Source of the DNA: Pseudonocardia sp. CNS-004
GTDB lineage: Bacteria > Actinomycetota > Actinomycetes > Mycobacteriales > Pseudonocardiaceae
DNA length: 64,000 bases
NCBI GenBank assembly: GCA_001942185.1
Contig: MKJV01000068.1
Span: 62,001 to 126,000 of the forward strand
Reading direction: 5' to 3'
Shown here: positions 45,239 through 55,463 of the stretch, in pieces
Numbering within the stretch: the stretch's first letter is position 1
Layout of the letters: each line of letters starts with the position of its first letter
The notes under the pieces: generated by a model
The model's database searches: none
Seen by the model: only the letters and a program-made list of their open reading frames with translations
What the model was told of the DNA's origin: nothing
Made by a program: the position numbers and the translations under genes

Positions 45239-46740
45239 ATGATGACCAGGGGCAACACGCACGCAGCCCCCATGAGCGGGCCCGGTGATCACGCAGCGGA
45301 GCTGCCGGCCCAGCCGGTGGTGGCCGTGCCGCGCGGCTCGGTGATGACGGCGGTGACGTTCCTGGTGCTGACGCAGCTGATGCTGGTCGTCGACACCTCG
45401 ATCGTCAACGTGGCGCTGCCCGAGATCGGCCGGGCGCTGGGTTTCTCCAGCGCGAGCCTGTCGTGGGTGGTCACCGCGTACGCGCTGGCTTTCGGCGGCC
45501 TGATCCTGCTCAGCGGGAAGGTCGGGTCGCTGATCGGCCCACGGCGCGCACTGCTGCTCGGCGTGTCCGTCTTCGTCGTGGCCTCCGTCGCCGGAGGGCT
45601 CGCACCGACCGCTGCGGTGCTGGTGGCCGCACGCGGCCTGCAGGGCGTAGGAGCCGCCCTCGCCGCGCCGAGCGTGATGGTCCTGCTGATGGGCGTCACC
45701 ACGCCCGGTCCGCAGCGCTCCCGCGCCATGTCGCTGTTCGTGCTGGCCACCGGCAGCGGTGCGGCGCTCGGTCTGCTGGCCGGCGGGCTGTTGACCCAGA
45801 CGCTGGGCTGGGAGTGGGTGATGTTCGTCAACGCGCCGATCGGCGCCCTGGTCATCGCCGGAGCCGCGCACCTGCCCGAACTCCCGCGCCGGCGCGTGCC
45901 GCTCGACATCGCCGGGGCGGTCGCCTCGACCCTGGTGATGGTGGCCCTGGTCGTCGCCTTCACCAACGCCGCGGAGAACGGCTGGTCCGGCCCCGTCGTG
46001 CTCGCCGCGTTCGCCGTGGCGGTGCTCGCCGGGTGCGCGCTCGTGCTGGTCGAGCGCCGGCATCCGCACCCGGTGCTGCCGCCGGCGTTCTTCACCTCGA
46101 TGCGCAGCGCGGGCCCGCTGTTGGCCATGCTGGCCATCCCGGCCGGTCAGGTCGGCTTCCTGTTCTTCACCACACTGCTGACCCAGCACGTGCTCGGCTT
46201 CTCACCGCTGCAGACCGGCCTGGCTCTCGTCCCCTTCACCGCCGGGCTGATCGCCACCAACCAGCTCACGCCCCGACTGCTGCCGCGGTTCGGGGAGCGG
46301 GTGATCGGCGTTGCCGGGCTGACCGGACTCGTCCTGGGCATCGCGTGGATGTCGCTGGTGGCCGCGGACATGAGCCGGCACCCGTCGCTGGTCGCGGTGC
46401 TGTTGCCCTCCGTGCTGCTGGGTGCGGGCGCCGGCGCCACGTTCGCCCCGGTGACCGCGGTCATCATGCACCAGGCCCCCGCAGAGCACGTCGGCACCGT
46501 CGCCGGCCTCACCCAGGGTCTGCAACAGCTCGGCGGCGGCATGGGTCTGGCCATCCTGACCAGCGTTCTCGCCGGGACCGGCGGCCTGGCGGGCGGACTG
46601 TCCACCACCTTCCTCACCGCGGCCGCCTTCCCCCTGACCGCCCTGGTCCTGTTCGGCACCTGCGCGCCGCATCCCCACCACCGCCTGAATCGCGGACCCC
46701 GTCTCGCACGTTCCTCCGAGCGCGAAGGAGCACCTCATGA
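45239..46740 (+). CDS. DHA2-type (EmrB/QacA) MFS drug transporter; probable frameshift near the 3' end
   Basis: About 485-500 residues with about 14 helices. Motif D1/motif C features: LMLVVDTSIVNVALPEIGRA, GKVGSLIGPRRALLLGVSVF and LFVLATGSGAALGLLAGGLL. Proton-driven export of drugs or metabolites. ATG 45239 follows AGGAGGAC. The frame does not stop where the family ends (about 46680) but runs on into the next gene; one base lost near 46670 would give TGA 46738-46740, overlapping the SDR start as ATGA. Coupled to the SDR gene and divergent from the XRE-cupin regulator. Confidence 0.87.
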
Positions 46741-47473
46741 ACAAGGATCTCGCCCACCAGACCGCCCTGGTCACCGGGGCCACCGCCGGCATCGGCCGCG
46801 CCACCGCCCTGGCTCTGGCCGAACGCGGCGCCGACGTCATCGTCCACGGCCGCGACCGCGAGCGGGCTGCAGACACCCTCGACCGCATCCACCGCCTGGG
46901 CGGCACTGCTCGCTTCGAGCCGGCCGACCTGAGCAACCCCTCCGAGGTGACACGACTGGCCGAACGAGCCGGAGACGTCGACATCCTCGTCAACAACGCG
47001 GGCATCTTCCGCTTCGCCCGTACCGCCGACACCGACCAGGCGACGTTCGATGCGCACATCGACATCAACCTGCGCGCCCCCTACCTGCTGGTGCAGGCCT
47101 TGGCTCCCGGCATGGCGCAGCGGGGCCGAGGCGCGATCGTCAGCATCAGCAGCGGCGCCGCCACCACACCCGGCCTGGGCACCGGCATCTACGGCGCCAC
47201 CAAGGCCGCCCTGGAATCGTTCACCCGGGTGTGGGCCGCGGAGTTCGGCCCGGCAGGCGTCCGCGTGAACGCCGTCGCTGCCGGCCCGACCCGCACCGAC
47301 GGCACCGCCGCCTACGGCGACGCGTTCGAAACCGCCGGAAAGGCGTCGCACTGCAGCGCCTCGCGGACGCCGAAGAGATCGCCGGGGCCGTCGTCTTCCT
47401 CGCCTCCAGCGCAGCCGGCTACGTCAACGGCCACACCCTCAGTGCCACGGGTGGGATGCCCGCCCTCGGCTAG
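46737..47473 (+). CDS. SDR family oxidoreductase; one frameshift
   Basis: About 245 residues. VTGATAGIGRATALALAERG (cofactor loop), VDILVNNAGIFRFARTADTD, Ser in IVSISSGAATTPGL and YGATKAALESF (Tyr-x3-Lys). The frame shifts at about 47340; the last part (RLADAEEIAGAVVFLASSAA-GYVNGHTLSATGG) is in the frame that also reads through from the MFS gene. ATG 46737 has AAGGAG at 46726-46731. Closely related to the efflux-pump-linked SDRs seen with XRE or TetR regulators; substrate unknown. Confidence 0.87.
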
Positions 47474-47519
47474 ACCACCGGTCCCGCACGGAGGCGGGCG
47501 TGCTCCCCCAGCACGCTCG

Positions 47520-48421
47520 CTACTGCGACGATCCCCCTCGCTCCGGCCCTGCCTCCGCCTCCGCGCCCCGCCCCGCGCGGTAGGCATCGAGGATCTCATC
47601 GCTCGTGGCCAGCCAGACGCCCTCGTGTCCGGCGATGTACTCGAGCGCCTGGTCGAAGTACCGGTGACGGAACGGCTGGCTCACGCTGAACGGGTGCACG
47701 CACAGGGCCATCACCCGCCCCGACTCGGCGGAGTCCTCGTAGATCTGGTCGAGCTGATCGCGGACCGCCTGCAGGAACTGCGGCCCGGTGTAGCTCCTGC
47801 TGACGAAGAGCGAGACGTCGTTCAGCTCGATCGAGTACGGCACGCTGTACATGCCGGGTACGGCGAGCTCATAGGGCTGCTCGTCGTTGCACCAGTCCAG
47901 GGTGTACTGCAGGCCCAGCTCGGCCAGCAGGGACGGCGTCTCGAACGTCTCGGTGAGGGCGGGGCCGAGCCATCCCCGCGGCGCCGGCCCGTCGCCGCCT
48001 CGATCGTGTCGACGACCTCCACGAGGTACGCCCGCTCCTCCTCGCGCGTCATGCCGGCCTGGAACGTGGAGTTGTCCCGCCCGTGGGCGACCCACGCCCA
48101 GTCGCGGTCCAGGCCGGCCTGCACGATCTGCGGGTAACGGCTGCAGACATCAGAGTTGAGGAGGGCCGTCGCCCGCACGCCGTGACGGTCCAGGCTCTGC
48201 AGCATCCGCCAGATGCCGACGCGAGGGCCGTAGTCGCGCCAGCCGTAGTTCAGCGGGTCCGGCGCCAGGGCGGCCGTGCCCCCGAAGATGCTCGTGGACG
48301 GCTTGTCGACCTGGTAGTGCTCGATGTTCAGGCCGAGGTAGAAGGCCACCCGGGCCCCGTTGGGCCACCTGATCGGAGGACGATCGACGATCGGGCTGTA
48401 GGTAAAGAGCTGGTTGTCCAT
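47520..48421 (-). CDS. polysaccharide deacetylase family protein (NodB-like, PuuE group); one frameshift
   Basis: About 300 residues. NodB-fold pieces: YSPIVDRPPIRWPNGARVAF, RVGIWRMLQSLDRHGVRATA-LLNSDVC, DWAWVAHGRDNSTFQAGMT, then after a shift near 47985, LGPALTETFETPSLLAELGL and VMALCVHPFSVSQPFRH. The PRVGIWRML start and the late HPF motif resemble allantoinase (PuuE) or urate-catabolism-type deacetylases more than chitin deacetylases. ATG 48421 chosen by domain start; RBS weak. No signal peptide, so cytoplasmic hydrolysis of a small amide is more likely than cell-wall work. Confidence 0.82.
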
Positions 48422-48615
48422 CCGCCGGAGGACTCCTCTCCATAGGGCGCGGAACGGAGCACGACCCCCGCTTCCGCTCCATTCCGCACGATGATTGCTG
48501 GGCTCAAGATCCAGCCTCTTCCGTCGCCACGGGGATTCATTCCCGGGCAGGTGGCCGGCCGTGCTCCGATCACGCGAGTGGCCACGCCGGGAGACCGGCT
48601 GGACCGCTCGAGGCG

Positions 48616-49449
48616 TCAGGGCTTCCTGGCCACGCCTCCGTAGGCGTCGACCTGCGGCGAGGTCCTGCTGGCGATGTCGTCCGTGGCCCGCCGCCACTCG
48701 GACAACTGCACCACGCCCGGTTCGACGAGGTCGAGGCCGGTGAAGACCTGCTCGATCTCCTCGATGGTGCGCAGCGTGTACGGGTGCCCCATCTCCGCTT
48801 GCAGCTTGTGCGATTCGCGGATCGCGTCGCTGGTGTCGGTGCCGTCCCAGAAGGTCAGGTAGCTGCCCGAGGGCACGGCCGCCACCGTCCGGTCGACGAT
48901 GGACCTCAGTTCGTCGTAGGGCGGCAGGTAGCCGAAAACGCCCATGAACATGACCGAGACCGGCCGGCTGAAGTCCAGCGTCCGGCTCGCTCGGGCGATG
49001 ACCGCGTCGGTGTCCCGGTAGTCCTTGTCCACGAATGCGGACGCACCCTGCGGGCTGCTGATCATCAGCGCCCTCTGGTGGGCCAGCACCACCGGGTCGT
49101 TGTCGACGTAGACGATCTTCGCGTCCGGGACCACGGACTGGGCGACGGTGTGGGTGTTGTTGCCACGCGGATCGGGCAGGCCGCCACCGAGGTCGAGGAA
49201 CTGGCGGATGCCGACCTCCTCGGCCAGGTAGCGGACGCTGCGGATGAGGAACTGCCGGGACTGCGTCGCCATCGTGCGGATCCCGGGATAGATTTCCGCG
49301 ACGGCGTCGCCGACCGTCTGGTCCGGCTCGTAGTTGTCCTTCCCGCCCAACCAGTAGTTCCAGACCCGTGCCGGCGACGGCCGGCGGAAGTAGTCGTCGG
49401 GAAGTTGCGGCTCGGCTTGGGACCAGTCGGGCGCGGAACCGTCGGGCAC
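48616..49449 (-). CDS. SAM-dependent methyltransferase, DUF574 (Methyltransf_19) family
   Basis: 277 residues, intact. Family marks: PSPARVWNYWLGGKDNYEPD near the N-terminus, the SAM loop FLDLGGGLPDPRGNNTHTVA, VVYVDNDPVVLAHQRALM-type segment (here IVYVDNDPVVLAHQRALMIS) and VMFMGVFGYLPPYDELRSIV. Very common, multi-copy and actinomycete-specific; targets unknown. GTG 49449 with AGGAGG upstream on the minus strand. Stands alone between the deacetylase and a GlxA-type regulator. Confidence 0.92.
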   Translation of the reverse strand: MPDGSAPDWSQAEPQLPDDYFRRPSPARVWNYWLGGKDNYEPDQTVGDAVAEIYPGIRTMATQSRQFLIRSVRYLAEEVGIRQFLDLGGGLPDPRGNNTHTVAQSVVPDAKIVYVDNDPVVLAHQRALMISSPQGASAFVDKDYRDTDAVIARASRTLDFSRPVSVMFMGVFGYLPPYDELRSIVDRTVAAVPSGSYLTFWDGTDTSDAIRESHKLQAEMGHPYTLRTIEEIEQVFTGLDLVEPGVVQLSEWRRATDDIASRTSPQVDAYGGVARKP

Positions 49450-49583
49450 GAAGCCTCCTTGGTGACACCGAGTGAGTTCGCGCGCACTATACCGAGCCGA
49501 TCAGGTGAAGACGTGCGGCTCCGGGAGCCCGCAACCGCACAGCTCCGGCTGCCCCGAAGCACGTGGATCTGATCGGTGGCCGT

Positions 49584-50549
49584 TCACCCTGCCCGATCCC
49601 CCGCCCTGCCGATCGTGGACCCGAATCTCTGCCGGTACGTGCGTGGTGCCACGCCCAGGCGGAGGACGAACGCCCTGCGCATCGACTCCGAGGTGCCGAA
49701 CCCGGCCGTCCGGGCGGCGTCCGCGACACCGAGCCCCTGCTCCAGAGCGCGCTTCCCGGCGTCGATGCGGACCTCCTCCACGTACCGGGCAGGCGTGGTG
49801 CCCAGCTCGGCCCGGAACAACCGGGTCAGGTGCCGCGGGCTGACCGCCACCGACGCCGCCATCCGGGCGATCGAGTGATCGCCGCCGGGGTCGGCGGCCA
49901 CCGCGTCGGTGACCGCCCGCAGCACATCAGACCTGGGCCGGGCGTACGAGGTGGACGGCGAGAACTGCGACTGGCCGCCCGGCCGCTGCAGGAACACCAC
50001 GAGTGACCGGGCGACGGCACGGGCCACCTCCCCGCCGGCGTCCTTCTCGACGAGTGCGAGCGCCAGGTCGATCCCCGCCGAGACCCCCGCAGACGTGAAC
50101 ACGGGGCCGTCCTGCACCCAGATCGCATCCGGCTCGACCGTGATCCCCGGGTAGCTCGCCGCCAGCAGGCGCGCGTGCTGCCAGTGGGTCGTCGCGCGCC
50201 GGCCGTCCAGCGCTCCGGCGGCGGCGAGGACGAAAGCACCCGTGCAGATCGAGCAGACCCGTGGGGTGCGCCCGGCCAGGTCGCGCACGGACTCGACCAG
50301 TTCCGGCTCGATCGCACGCCCGACGAGGCGGTCGCCGCCCGCCACCAGGACCGTGTCCAGGTCGACGGTGGAACCGGCGTCGACGTTGATCGCCAACCCG
50401 GTCGAGGACGTGACCTCGCCCTCGCCGACCGCCATCAGCTCGTAGCTCGTGCCGCCGATGCGGTTGGCCTCGGCGAAGACCTCCATCGGGCCGGCCACGT
50501 CCAGCAGCTTGACCCCGTCGAAGACCACCACGCCGACCCGATGGCCCAT
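49584..50549 (-). CDS. GlxA-family AraC-type regulator with DJ-1/PfpI domain (second copy)
   Basis: 321 residues, intact. DJ-1/PfpI domain: VGVVVFDGVKLLDVAGPMEV, nucleophile Cys in VCSICTGAFVLAAAGALDGR, TTHWQHARLLAASYP; AraC HTH: MAASVAVSPRHLTRLFRAEL and VADAARTAGFGTSESMRRAF. ATG 50549 has a good RBS (GGGAGGG, 5 bases upstream), in contrast to the leaderless first copy. Divergent from the HD-domain gene, which may be its target. Confidence 0.92.
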   Translation of the reverse strand: MGHRVGVVVFDGVKLLDVAGPMEVFAEANRIGGTSYELMAVGEGEVTSSTGLAINVDAGSTVDLDTVLVAGGDRLVGRAIEPELVESVRDLAGRTPRVCSICTGAFVLAAAGALDGRRATTHWQHARLLAASYPGITVEPDAIWVQDGPVFTSAGVSAGIDLALALVEKDAGGEVARAVARSLVVFLQRPGGQSQFSPSTSYARPRSDVLRAVTDAVAADPGGDHSIARMAASVAVSPRHLTRLFRAELGTTPARYVEEVRIDAGKRALEQGLGVADAARTAGFGTSESMRRAFVLRLGVAPRTYRQRFGSTIGRAGDRAG

Positions 50550-50632
50550 TCGTCCCTCCCGCGTCCGGTTCCCTGCGAAGTATGTCCGTCAGGCGATGGG
50601 TCGCACGGGCCCGCGCGACCAGCATCTCGGTT

Positions 50633-51270
50633 GTGACCGATGTGATCGCCGGGGTCGAGATCCCCGACTCCCCCGTTGCCCGGGCCGCCACCGAACTGGT
50701 CCGCGAGGCCGCCGACGACCTGCTGTTCCACCACTCCCGACGGGTGCACCTCTGGGGCACGCTCAAGGCCGGTACCGGGGACTGGCGGCCGACCCCGAGC
50801 TCTTGTACGTGGGCGCGATGTTCCACGACCTCGGCCTGACCGAGAAGCACCGCACGACCGGCCGGCGCTTCGAGATCGACGGTGCCGAGACCGCGCGCAC
50901 GTTCCTGCTCGACCACGGCTACTCCGAGGCCGACGCCCGCCAGGTCTGGTACGCCATCGCCCTGCACACCACCCCCGGCGTGCCAGAGCACCTCGCCCCG
51001 GAGATCGGCCTGGTCACCCTCGGCGTGGAGACCGACGTGCTCGGGCTCGACCTGGACCAGATCACGCCGGAGCAGATCGCCGAGGTCACCGCCGCACACC
51101 CGCGCCCCGACTTCAAGAACCGCATACTCGACGCGTTCTACCGGGGCGTGAAAGACCGCCCGGACACCACGTTCGGAACCATGAACGACGACGTCATCGC
51201 CCACTTCGACCCGGCGTTCCGGCGGACGGACTTCGCCCGGGTCATCCTGGGCTCGGCATGGCCCGAATGA
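50633..51270 (+). CDS. HD-domain hydrolase, cyanamide-hydratase-like; one frameshift
   Basis: About 213 residues. AATELVREAADDLLFHHSRR-VHLWG supplies the first His, and after a shift near 50785 (a missing C in GACCTG), AADPELLYVGAMFHDLGLTE gives the HD pair, with IALHTTPGVPEHLAPEIGLV further on. This is the HD subgroup that contains fungal cyanamide hydratase; bacterial members are metal-dependent hydrolases of unknown substrate. GTG 50633 and ATG 50582 are both possible starts; I prefer the former because the domain begins there. Confidence 0.8.
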
Positions 51271-51306
51271 TCCACGGTCCTTCGCCGCATGCAGCAGGCG
51301 CGACGC

Positions 51307-52109
51307 CTAGGTACCTGATGCGGTCGTGGCGATGCCGCCGTCGACCGGGATGACGGCGCCCGTGAGGTAGGACCCGGCCCGGCTGGCGAGGAACACGGCG
51401 ACACCTGCCATGTCGTCGTCGCGGCCGAGCCGGCGCAGAGGGGCCTTCGCCGCGATCGTGTCGCCGATGGCATCGAGCGTGGATGCCATCATCTGCGACG
51501 GGAACGGTCCTGGCGCTACGGCGTTCACCGCGACGTGCTCCGGGCCCAGCTCTCTGGCCAGCACTCTGGTGAGTTGATGGAGTGCCGCTTTGCTGCTGGC
51601 GTACGAGTAGTTGGCGCCTCGGCGACGTGGATGGCGGCGATACTGCCGATGTTGACGATCCGCGCGGGATCATCGGCGGTGCCCGCCCTGCGAAGTGCCG
51701 GGAGCAGCGCCTGCACCAGCCAGAACGGCGACTTGAGGTTGAGGTCGATCACTGCGTCCCAGGCCTCGTCCGGGAACGTCACCAGCGGCTCGCGCCACAT
51801 CGCTCCCGCGTTGTTGACGAGGATGTCCAGGCGTTCCGAGTCGACCCTGACAAGATCAGCGAGGCGCTGGCACTCGTCGTGCCTGGACAGGTCGGCGGGG
51901 ATCGCGTGAACGTCTCCGAACTCGGACAGTCGACGCTGTGCCTCCGCGCACGTGTCTGCATTGCGTGAGCTGATCACGACGCGGGCGCCCGCCTGCAGAA
52001 GGCCGCGCGCTATCATCATCCCAATGCCCCTGGTGCCGCCAGTGACAAGTGCGCGCTTCCTACTCAGATCGAAAAGGTCTGCGTGAGCGGTGAACTGGTT
52101 GTCCGCCAT
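51307..52109 (-). CDS. SDR family oxidoreductase; one frameshift
   Basis: About 267 residues. VTGGTRGIGMMIARGLLQAG, VDSERLDILVNNAGAMWREP, VNIGSIAAIHVAEAP; the Tyr-Lys helix falls at the shift (about 51610), then LARELGPEHVAVNAVAPGPF and GVAVFLASRAGSYLTGAVIP. Gluconate 5-dehydrogenase/3-oxoacyl reductase-like. ATG 52109 with the AGAGACGGAGACC region as weak RBS. Divergent from the intact MmyB-type regulator, a pairing typical for that family. Confidence 0.87.
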
Positions 52110-52359
52110 TGGTCTCCGTCTCTTCTGCCGCGAAAGCATGTGCTGACACGGACGCGCGTCCGGTACAGCTGAATTGAACTGATGGGGTAGATCTACAGGT
52201 TGACAGGCGCCCTGGACGTCTGGGAGACCCTGGCGATACAGGCACTGTGAATGCCACCTTGTCCGGTGGCCTGGGCGCATGCCGCGTGTGGGGGTGCGTA
52301 GCCGTCGGGGGTACCGGCAGAACCTCCCTTCGCCTGCGGACAGGGCCTACGGTGACGAG

Positions 52360-53246
52360 GTGGCCACGATCGATCTGCGCACCGAGATCAAGGAATTCCT
52401 GAGCTCGCGTCGCGCGCGGATCACGCCCGAGCAGGCCGGACTGCCCGCCTTCGGCAGCAATCGCCGGGTGAAAGGTCTACGTCGCGCAGAGGTAGCTCTG
52501 CTGGCAGGGGTGTCGGTCGACTACTACGTGCGTATCGAGCGCGGCAGCCTCACCGGCGCCTCCGACGGGGTGCTCGACGCGTTGGCCTCCGCCTTGCAAC
52601 TCGACGAGGCCGAGCGCGATCACCTGTTCCACCTTGCACGGCAGTCCAGGGCGCCAGTGGCACACGCCGCCGGCGACCCGCCGTGACGGTGCGTCCGGCG
52701 CTTCAGCAGGTGCTCGATGCCATCACCGATGCGCCGGCTTGGATTTGCAACGGCCGTTATGACGTGCTGGCCATGAACCAACTTGCGCGCGCGCTGTATT
52801 CACCGGTGCTGGCCGACCCGCGGCGGCGGGGAACACGCGCGGTCGTGTATCTAGATTCCGAAGCGGCAAGAACGTTCTTCGTCGACTATGATCGAATCGC
52901 CTGCGATGTGGCCGCGAAGCTACGCATGGAAGCCGGCCGCGATCCGCACGACAACGAGCTGATCGCCCTGGTCGGTGAATTATCGACAAGCAGTGAACTA
53001 TTTCGGCAGCGGTGGGCATCTCAGGACGTTCGGCTCCACCGGTCCGGACGCAAGCGTGTGCACCATCCGGTAGTGGGCCGGCTCGACCTGGACGTCGAGT
53101 CGATGGAGGTGCCTGCCGAACCCGGCGTGCACCTGAACGTCTACACCGCGCCCGCCGGCACGGCGACCGCGGACGGCATAGCCCTGTTGGCGTCGTGGGC
53201 AGCCGGCCAGGAGAAACTGGCGACCGAGGTTCAAGCACTCAGCTGA
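52360..53246 (+). CDS. MmyB-type XRE transcriptional regulator; one frameshift at the domain junction
   Basis: About 295 residues. HTH: TEIKEFLSSRRARITPEQAG, RVKGLRRAEVALLAGVSVDY-YVRIERG; ligand domain: ITDAPAWICNGRYDVLAMNQ, AGRDPHDNELIALVGELSTS and PAEPGVHLNVYTAPAGTATA. The two domains are in different frames meeting at 52683 as a GTGA overlap, so two tandem ORFs are formally possible, but the family is always one chain. GTG 52360 lies 6 bases after TACGGT (52348-52353), probably leaderless. Likely represses the divergent SDR. Confidence 0.85.
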
Positions 53247-53332
53247 GACCCATCCTTTTCGGTCCGGCTGAGTCAGCACTGAACGACTGCGAGAGCGCCG
53301 GGGCCTTTCGAGTGATCATGAGTTGACCTGGG

Positions 53333-53364
53333 CACCCAGTACCAACCACAGATCGCACTGGGTG
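53333..53364. terminator. hairpin between convergent genes
   Basis: CACCCAGT, 16-base loop, ACTGGGTG. It sits in the 192-base gap between the MmyB gene (+) and FAD oxidoreductase (-), whose 3' ends face each other. No T tract follows, so it is a plausible but unproven bidirectional terminator. Confidence 0.4.
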
Positions 53365-53438
53365 ATCTCGCCGGGCCGATAGCCGGTGCGATCAGCCGGG
53401 ACGACCCCGACGTACTCCTGCCGCTGCCGAACGGGAGG

Positions 53439-54680
53439 TCACCCGATCGTGGCGTGGGTCAGCGGGACGTCGAGGTTGGTGAGCCGGCCGGCGTCGACCT
53501 GCGCCCCGGAGCTGATCAGCTCCTGGATCGGCTCCGTCGACTCCCGGACGTTGACGTTCATCGCGGCGGTGAGGCGACCGCCGTCCAGCCAGAACGCGAT
53601 GAACTCGCGGCGCTCGACGTCACCTCGGATCACGACCTGGTCGTGCCCGTCGGGATCGGCGTAGCGGTGTACTCCATGCCGAGGTCGTACTGGTCGGTGA
53701 AGAAGTACGGCAGCCGGACGTGGCTGGCCGGCTGCCCGAGCATGGTCTGGGCGGCGACGACCGGCTGGTGCAGCGCATTCGCCCAGTGCTCGACGCGGAG
53801 TTGGCGACGCAGCAGCGGATGGTAGGCGTTGGCGACGTCACCTGCGGCGAGGATGTCGTCGTCGGAGGTGACCAGGTCCCGGCCGACCAGGATGCCGTCG
53901 TCCACGTTCAGGCCGCAGGACCGGGCCAGCTCGACGTTCGGGGTGACCCCGATCCCGACGACGATCACGTCGGCCTCCAGCTCGGTGCCGTCGGAGAGGA
54001 GCACGGCGCCGGCGGACGAGGGATCGCCGGCAGCCGGCTGGACGGCCGTGACGGCGGTGTCGCAGCGCAGGTCGACTCCGTGGTCGCGGTGCAGGTCGGC
54101 GAACACCTGCGCCACGCGCGGCCGAGGACGCGCAGCAGCGGTAGTTCTGCGCGTTCGATCACGGTGACCTCGGCGCGGCGGTGCGGGCAGCGGCGGCGGT
54201 TTCCAGGCCGATCCACCCTCCACCGATGATCACGACTTTCGCGGCGGGGCGGAACGCGGACCTGAGGTGGTCGCTGTCGTCGAGGCTGCGCAGGTAGCGC
54301 ACCCCGGCCCGGTCGGCGCCGGGTACCGGGAGCCGTCGTGGCGTGGCGCCGGTGGACAGGAGCAGCTTGTCGTAGCGCAGGCGGCTACCGTCGCCGGTCA
54401 CGAGCTCGTGGGCGCGGCGGTCGATCGCGTGGACCGGGGTGTCGAGGCGGAGCTCGATCTGGTGCTCGGGGTACCACTCCGGCGGGTGGACGTAGACGGT
54501 GTCGCGCTCGGAGCTGCCCTGGAGGTATCCCTTGGACAGCGGTGGCCGCTCGTAGGGCCGGTGCGGCTCGGCGCCGAGGAGGACGATGCGTCCGTCGAAC
54601 CCTTCGGTGCGCAGCGCCTCGGCGGCCTTCGCGCCGGCCAGTCCCGCACCGACGACGGCGAACGTGCGTGGATCGCTCAT
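53439..54680 (-). CDS. NAD(P)H/FAD-dependent ferredoxin-reductase-type oxidoreductase; three frameshifts
   Basis: About 413 residues. FAD loop TFAVVGAGLAGAKAAEALRT, RPYERPPLSKGYLQ, LLLSTGATPRRLPVPGADRA and NAD loop VVIIGGGWIGLETAAAA; then VTVIERAELPLLRVLG, VAQVFADLHRDHGVDLRCDT, ADVIVVGIGVTPNVELARSC and ILAAGDVANAYHPLLRRQLR; the C-terminal FIAFWLDGGRLTAAMNVN is again in the first frame. Shifts near 54165, 54115 and 53650. Family members reduce rubredoxin/ferredoxin for P450s or dioxygenases. ATG 54680 overlaps the stop of a 49-residue ORF, the third gene of the DoxX-FolE operon. Confidence 0.85.
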
Positions 54681-54826
54681 GTGGGATCTTCCCCTTCCCC
54701 GCTGCCGCGTGCCGCGGTTGCGAGCTTCTGCTGGAGGGTCTCCGCGAGGCCGCCCGAGACCAGCCGGGCGCGGCTGACATCGTCCAGCCGGACGGCCGCG
54801 GTCGGCTCATCGAGGGGATCAGCCAT
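54677..54826 (-). CDS. 49-residue protein bridging folE and the FAD oxidoreductase
   Basis: ATG 54826 overlaps the last 8 bases of folE, and the stop TGA 54677-54679 overlaps the next ATG (ATGA). The product, which includes LDEPTAAVRLDDVSRARLVS and LAETLQQKLATAARGSGEGE, is a charged helix without membrane segment. Double translational coupling, and no other way to fill the gap, argue for a real gene. No family recognised; it might be a small partner or the remnant of a linker. Confidence 0.5.
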   Translation of the reverse strand: MADPLDEPTAAVRLDDVSRARLVSGGLAETLQQKLATAARGSGEGEDPT

Positions 54827-55463
54827 GACGTCCCCCGGTTGCAGGTGATCCCGCGTAGGTGGTCAGGGCCAGGAACTCGGCGCGGGAGCGGGGATCGTCA
54901 CGAAGGCCGCCCAGCAGGGTCGAGGTGACGGTGCTCGCGCCGCCCGCGCGTACACCGCGCAGGGTCATGCACATGTGCTCGGCCTCGATCACCACGCCGA
55001 CGCCGCGTGGCTCCAGGTGGGCCTGCAACCAGTCGGCGACCTGCTTGGTCAACCGCTCCTGGACCTGGGGGCGCCGGGCGAACAGCTCGACGACCCGCGC
55101 GAGCTTGGACAGACCCAGGATCCGCTGCCCCGGCAGGTACCCGACATGCGCTGTGCCCAGGAACGGGAGCATGTGGTGCTCGCAGACCGAGTGCACCGGG
55201 ATGCCGCGGGCCAGCACCAGCTCGTCGTAGCCCTCGTCGTTGGCGAACGTGGTGAGGTCGAAGGAACGCGGGCTGAGCATCTCGGCGTAGGCGCGCGCCA
55301 TCCGGCGCGGCGTGCCGGCCGTCGCGCCGGCGTCCGTCGCCACGCCGAGCGCGGCCAGGAAGGCCGCTGCGGCCTGCTCGGCTCGGGCCAGGTCCGTCCC
55401 CTCGGCGGGAGCAACGACCCGCAGCGGAGCGGGCGGCGGGAACTCGCGAGCCGCCGACGTCAT
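54819..55463 (-). CDS. folE: GTP cyclohydrolase I
   Basis: 214 residues, intact. Converts GTP to 7,8-dihydroneopterin triphosphate, the first step of folate/tetrahydropterin synthesis. GTP and zinc sites: TPRRMARAYAEMLSPRSFDL, VHSVCEHHMLPFLGTAHVGY (zinc Cys and His), LGLSKLARVVELFARRPQVQ-ERLT and EAEHMCMTLRGVRAGGASTV with the second zinc Cys. ATG 55463 overlaps the DoxX stop by 4 bases. Placed in a redox/respiratory operon rather than with other fol genes, so it is probably a second, stress-linked copy, perhaps making pterin cofactor. Confidence 0.93.
   Translation of the reverse strand: MTSAAREFPPPAPLRVVAPAEGTDLARAEQAAAAFLAALGVATDAGATAGTPRRMARAYAEMLSPRSFDLTTFANDEGYDELVLARGIPVHSVCEHHMLPFLGTAHVGYLPGQRILGLSKLARVVELFARRPQVQERLTKQVADWLQAHLEPRGVGVVIEAEHMCMTLRGVRAGGASTVTSTLLGGLRDDPRSRAEFLALTTYAGSPATGGRHG

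Noticed and set aside
45239..47473. A single open frame of about 745 residues joining the MFS transporter and the end of the SDR
   Set aside because: Between 46690 and 47330 it reads Arg/Pro-rich nonsense while the SDR N-terminus is perfect in another frame; explained by two indels rather than a fusion protein.
52279..53246. Two separate tandem regulators (HTH-only and ligand-domain-only)
   Set aside because: The GTGA overlap could couple two genes, but MmyB-type regulators are one chain and the split falls exactly where one missing base would cause it.
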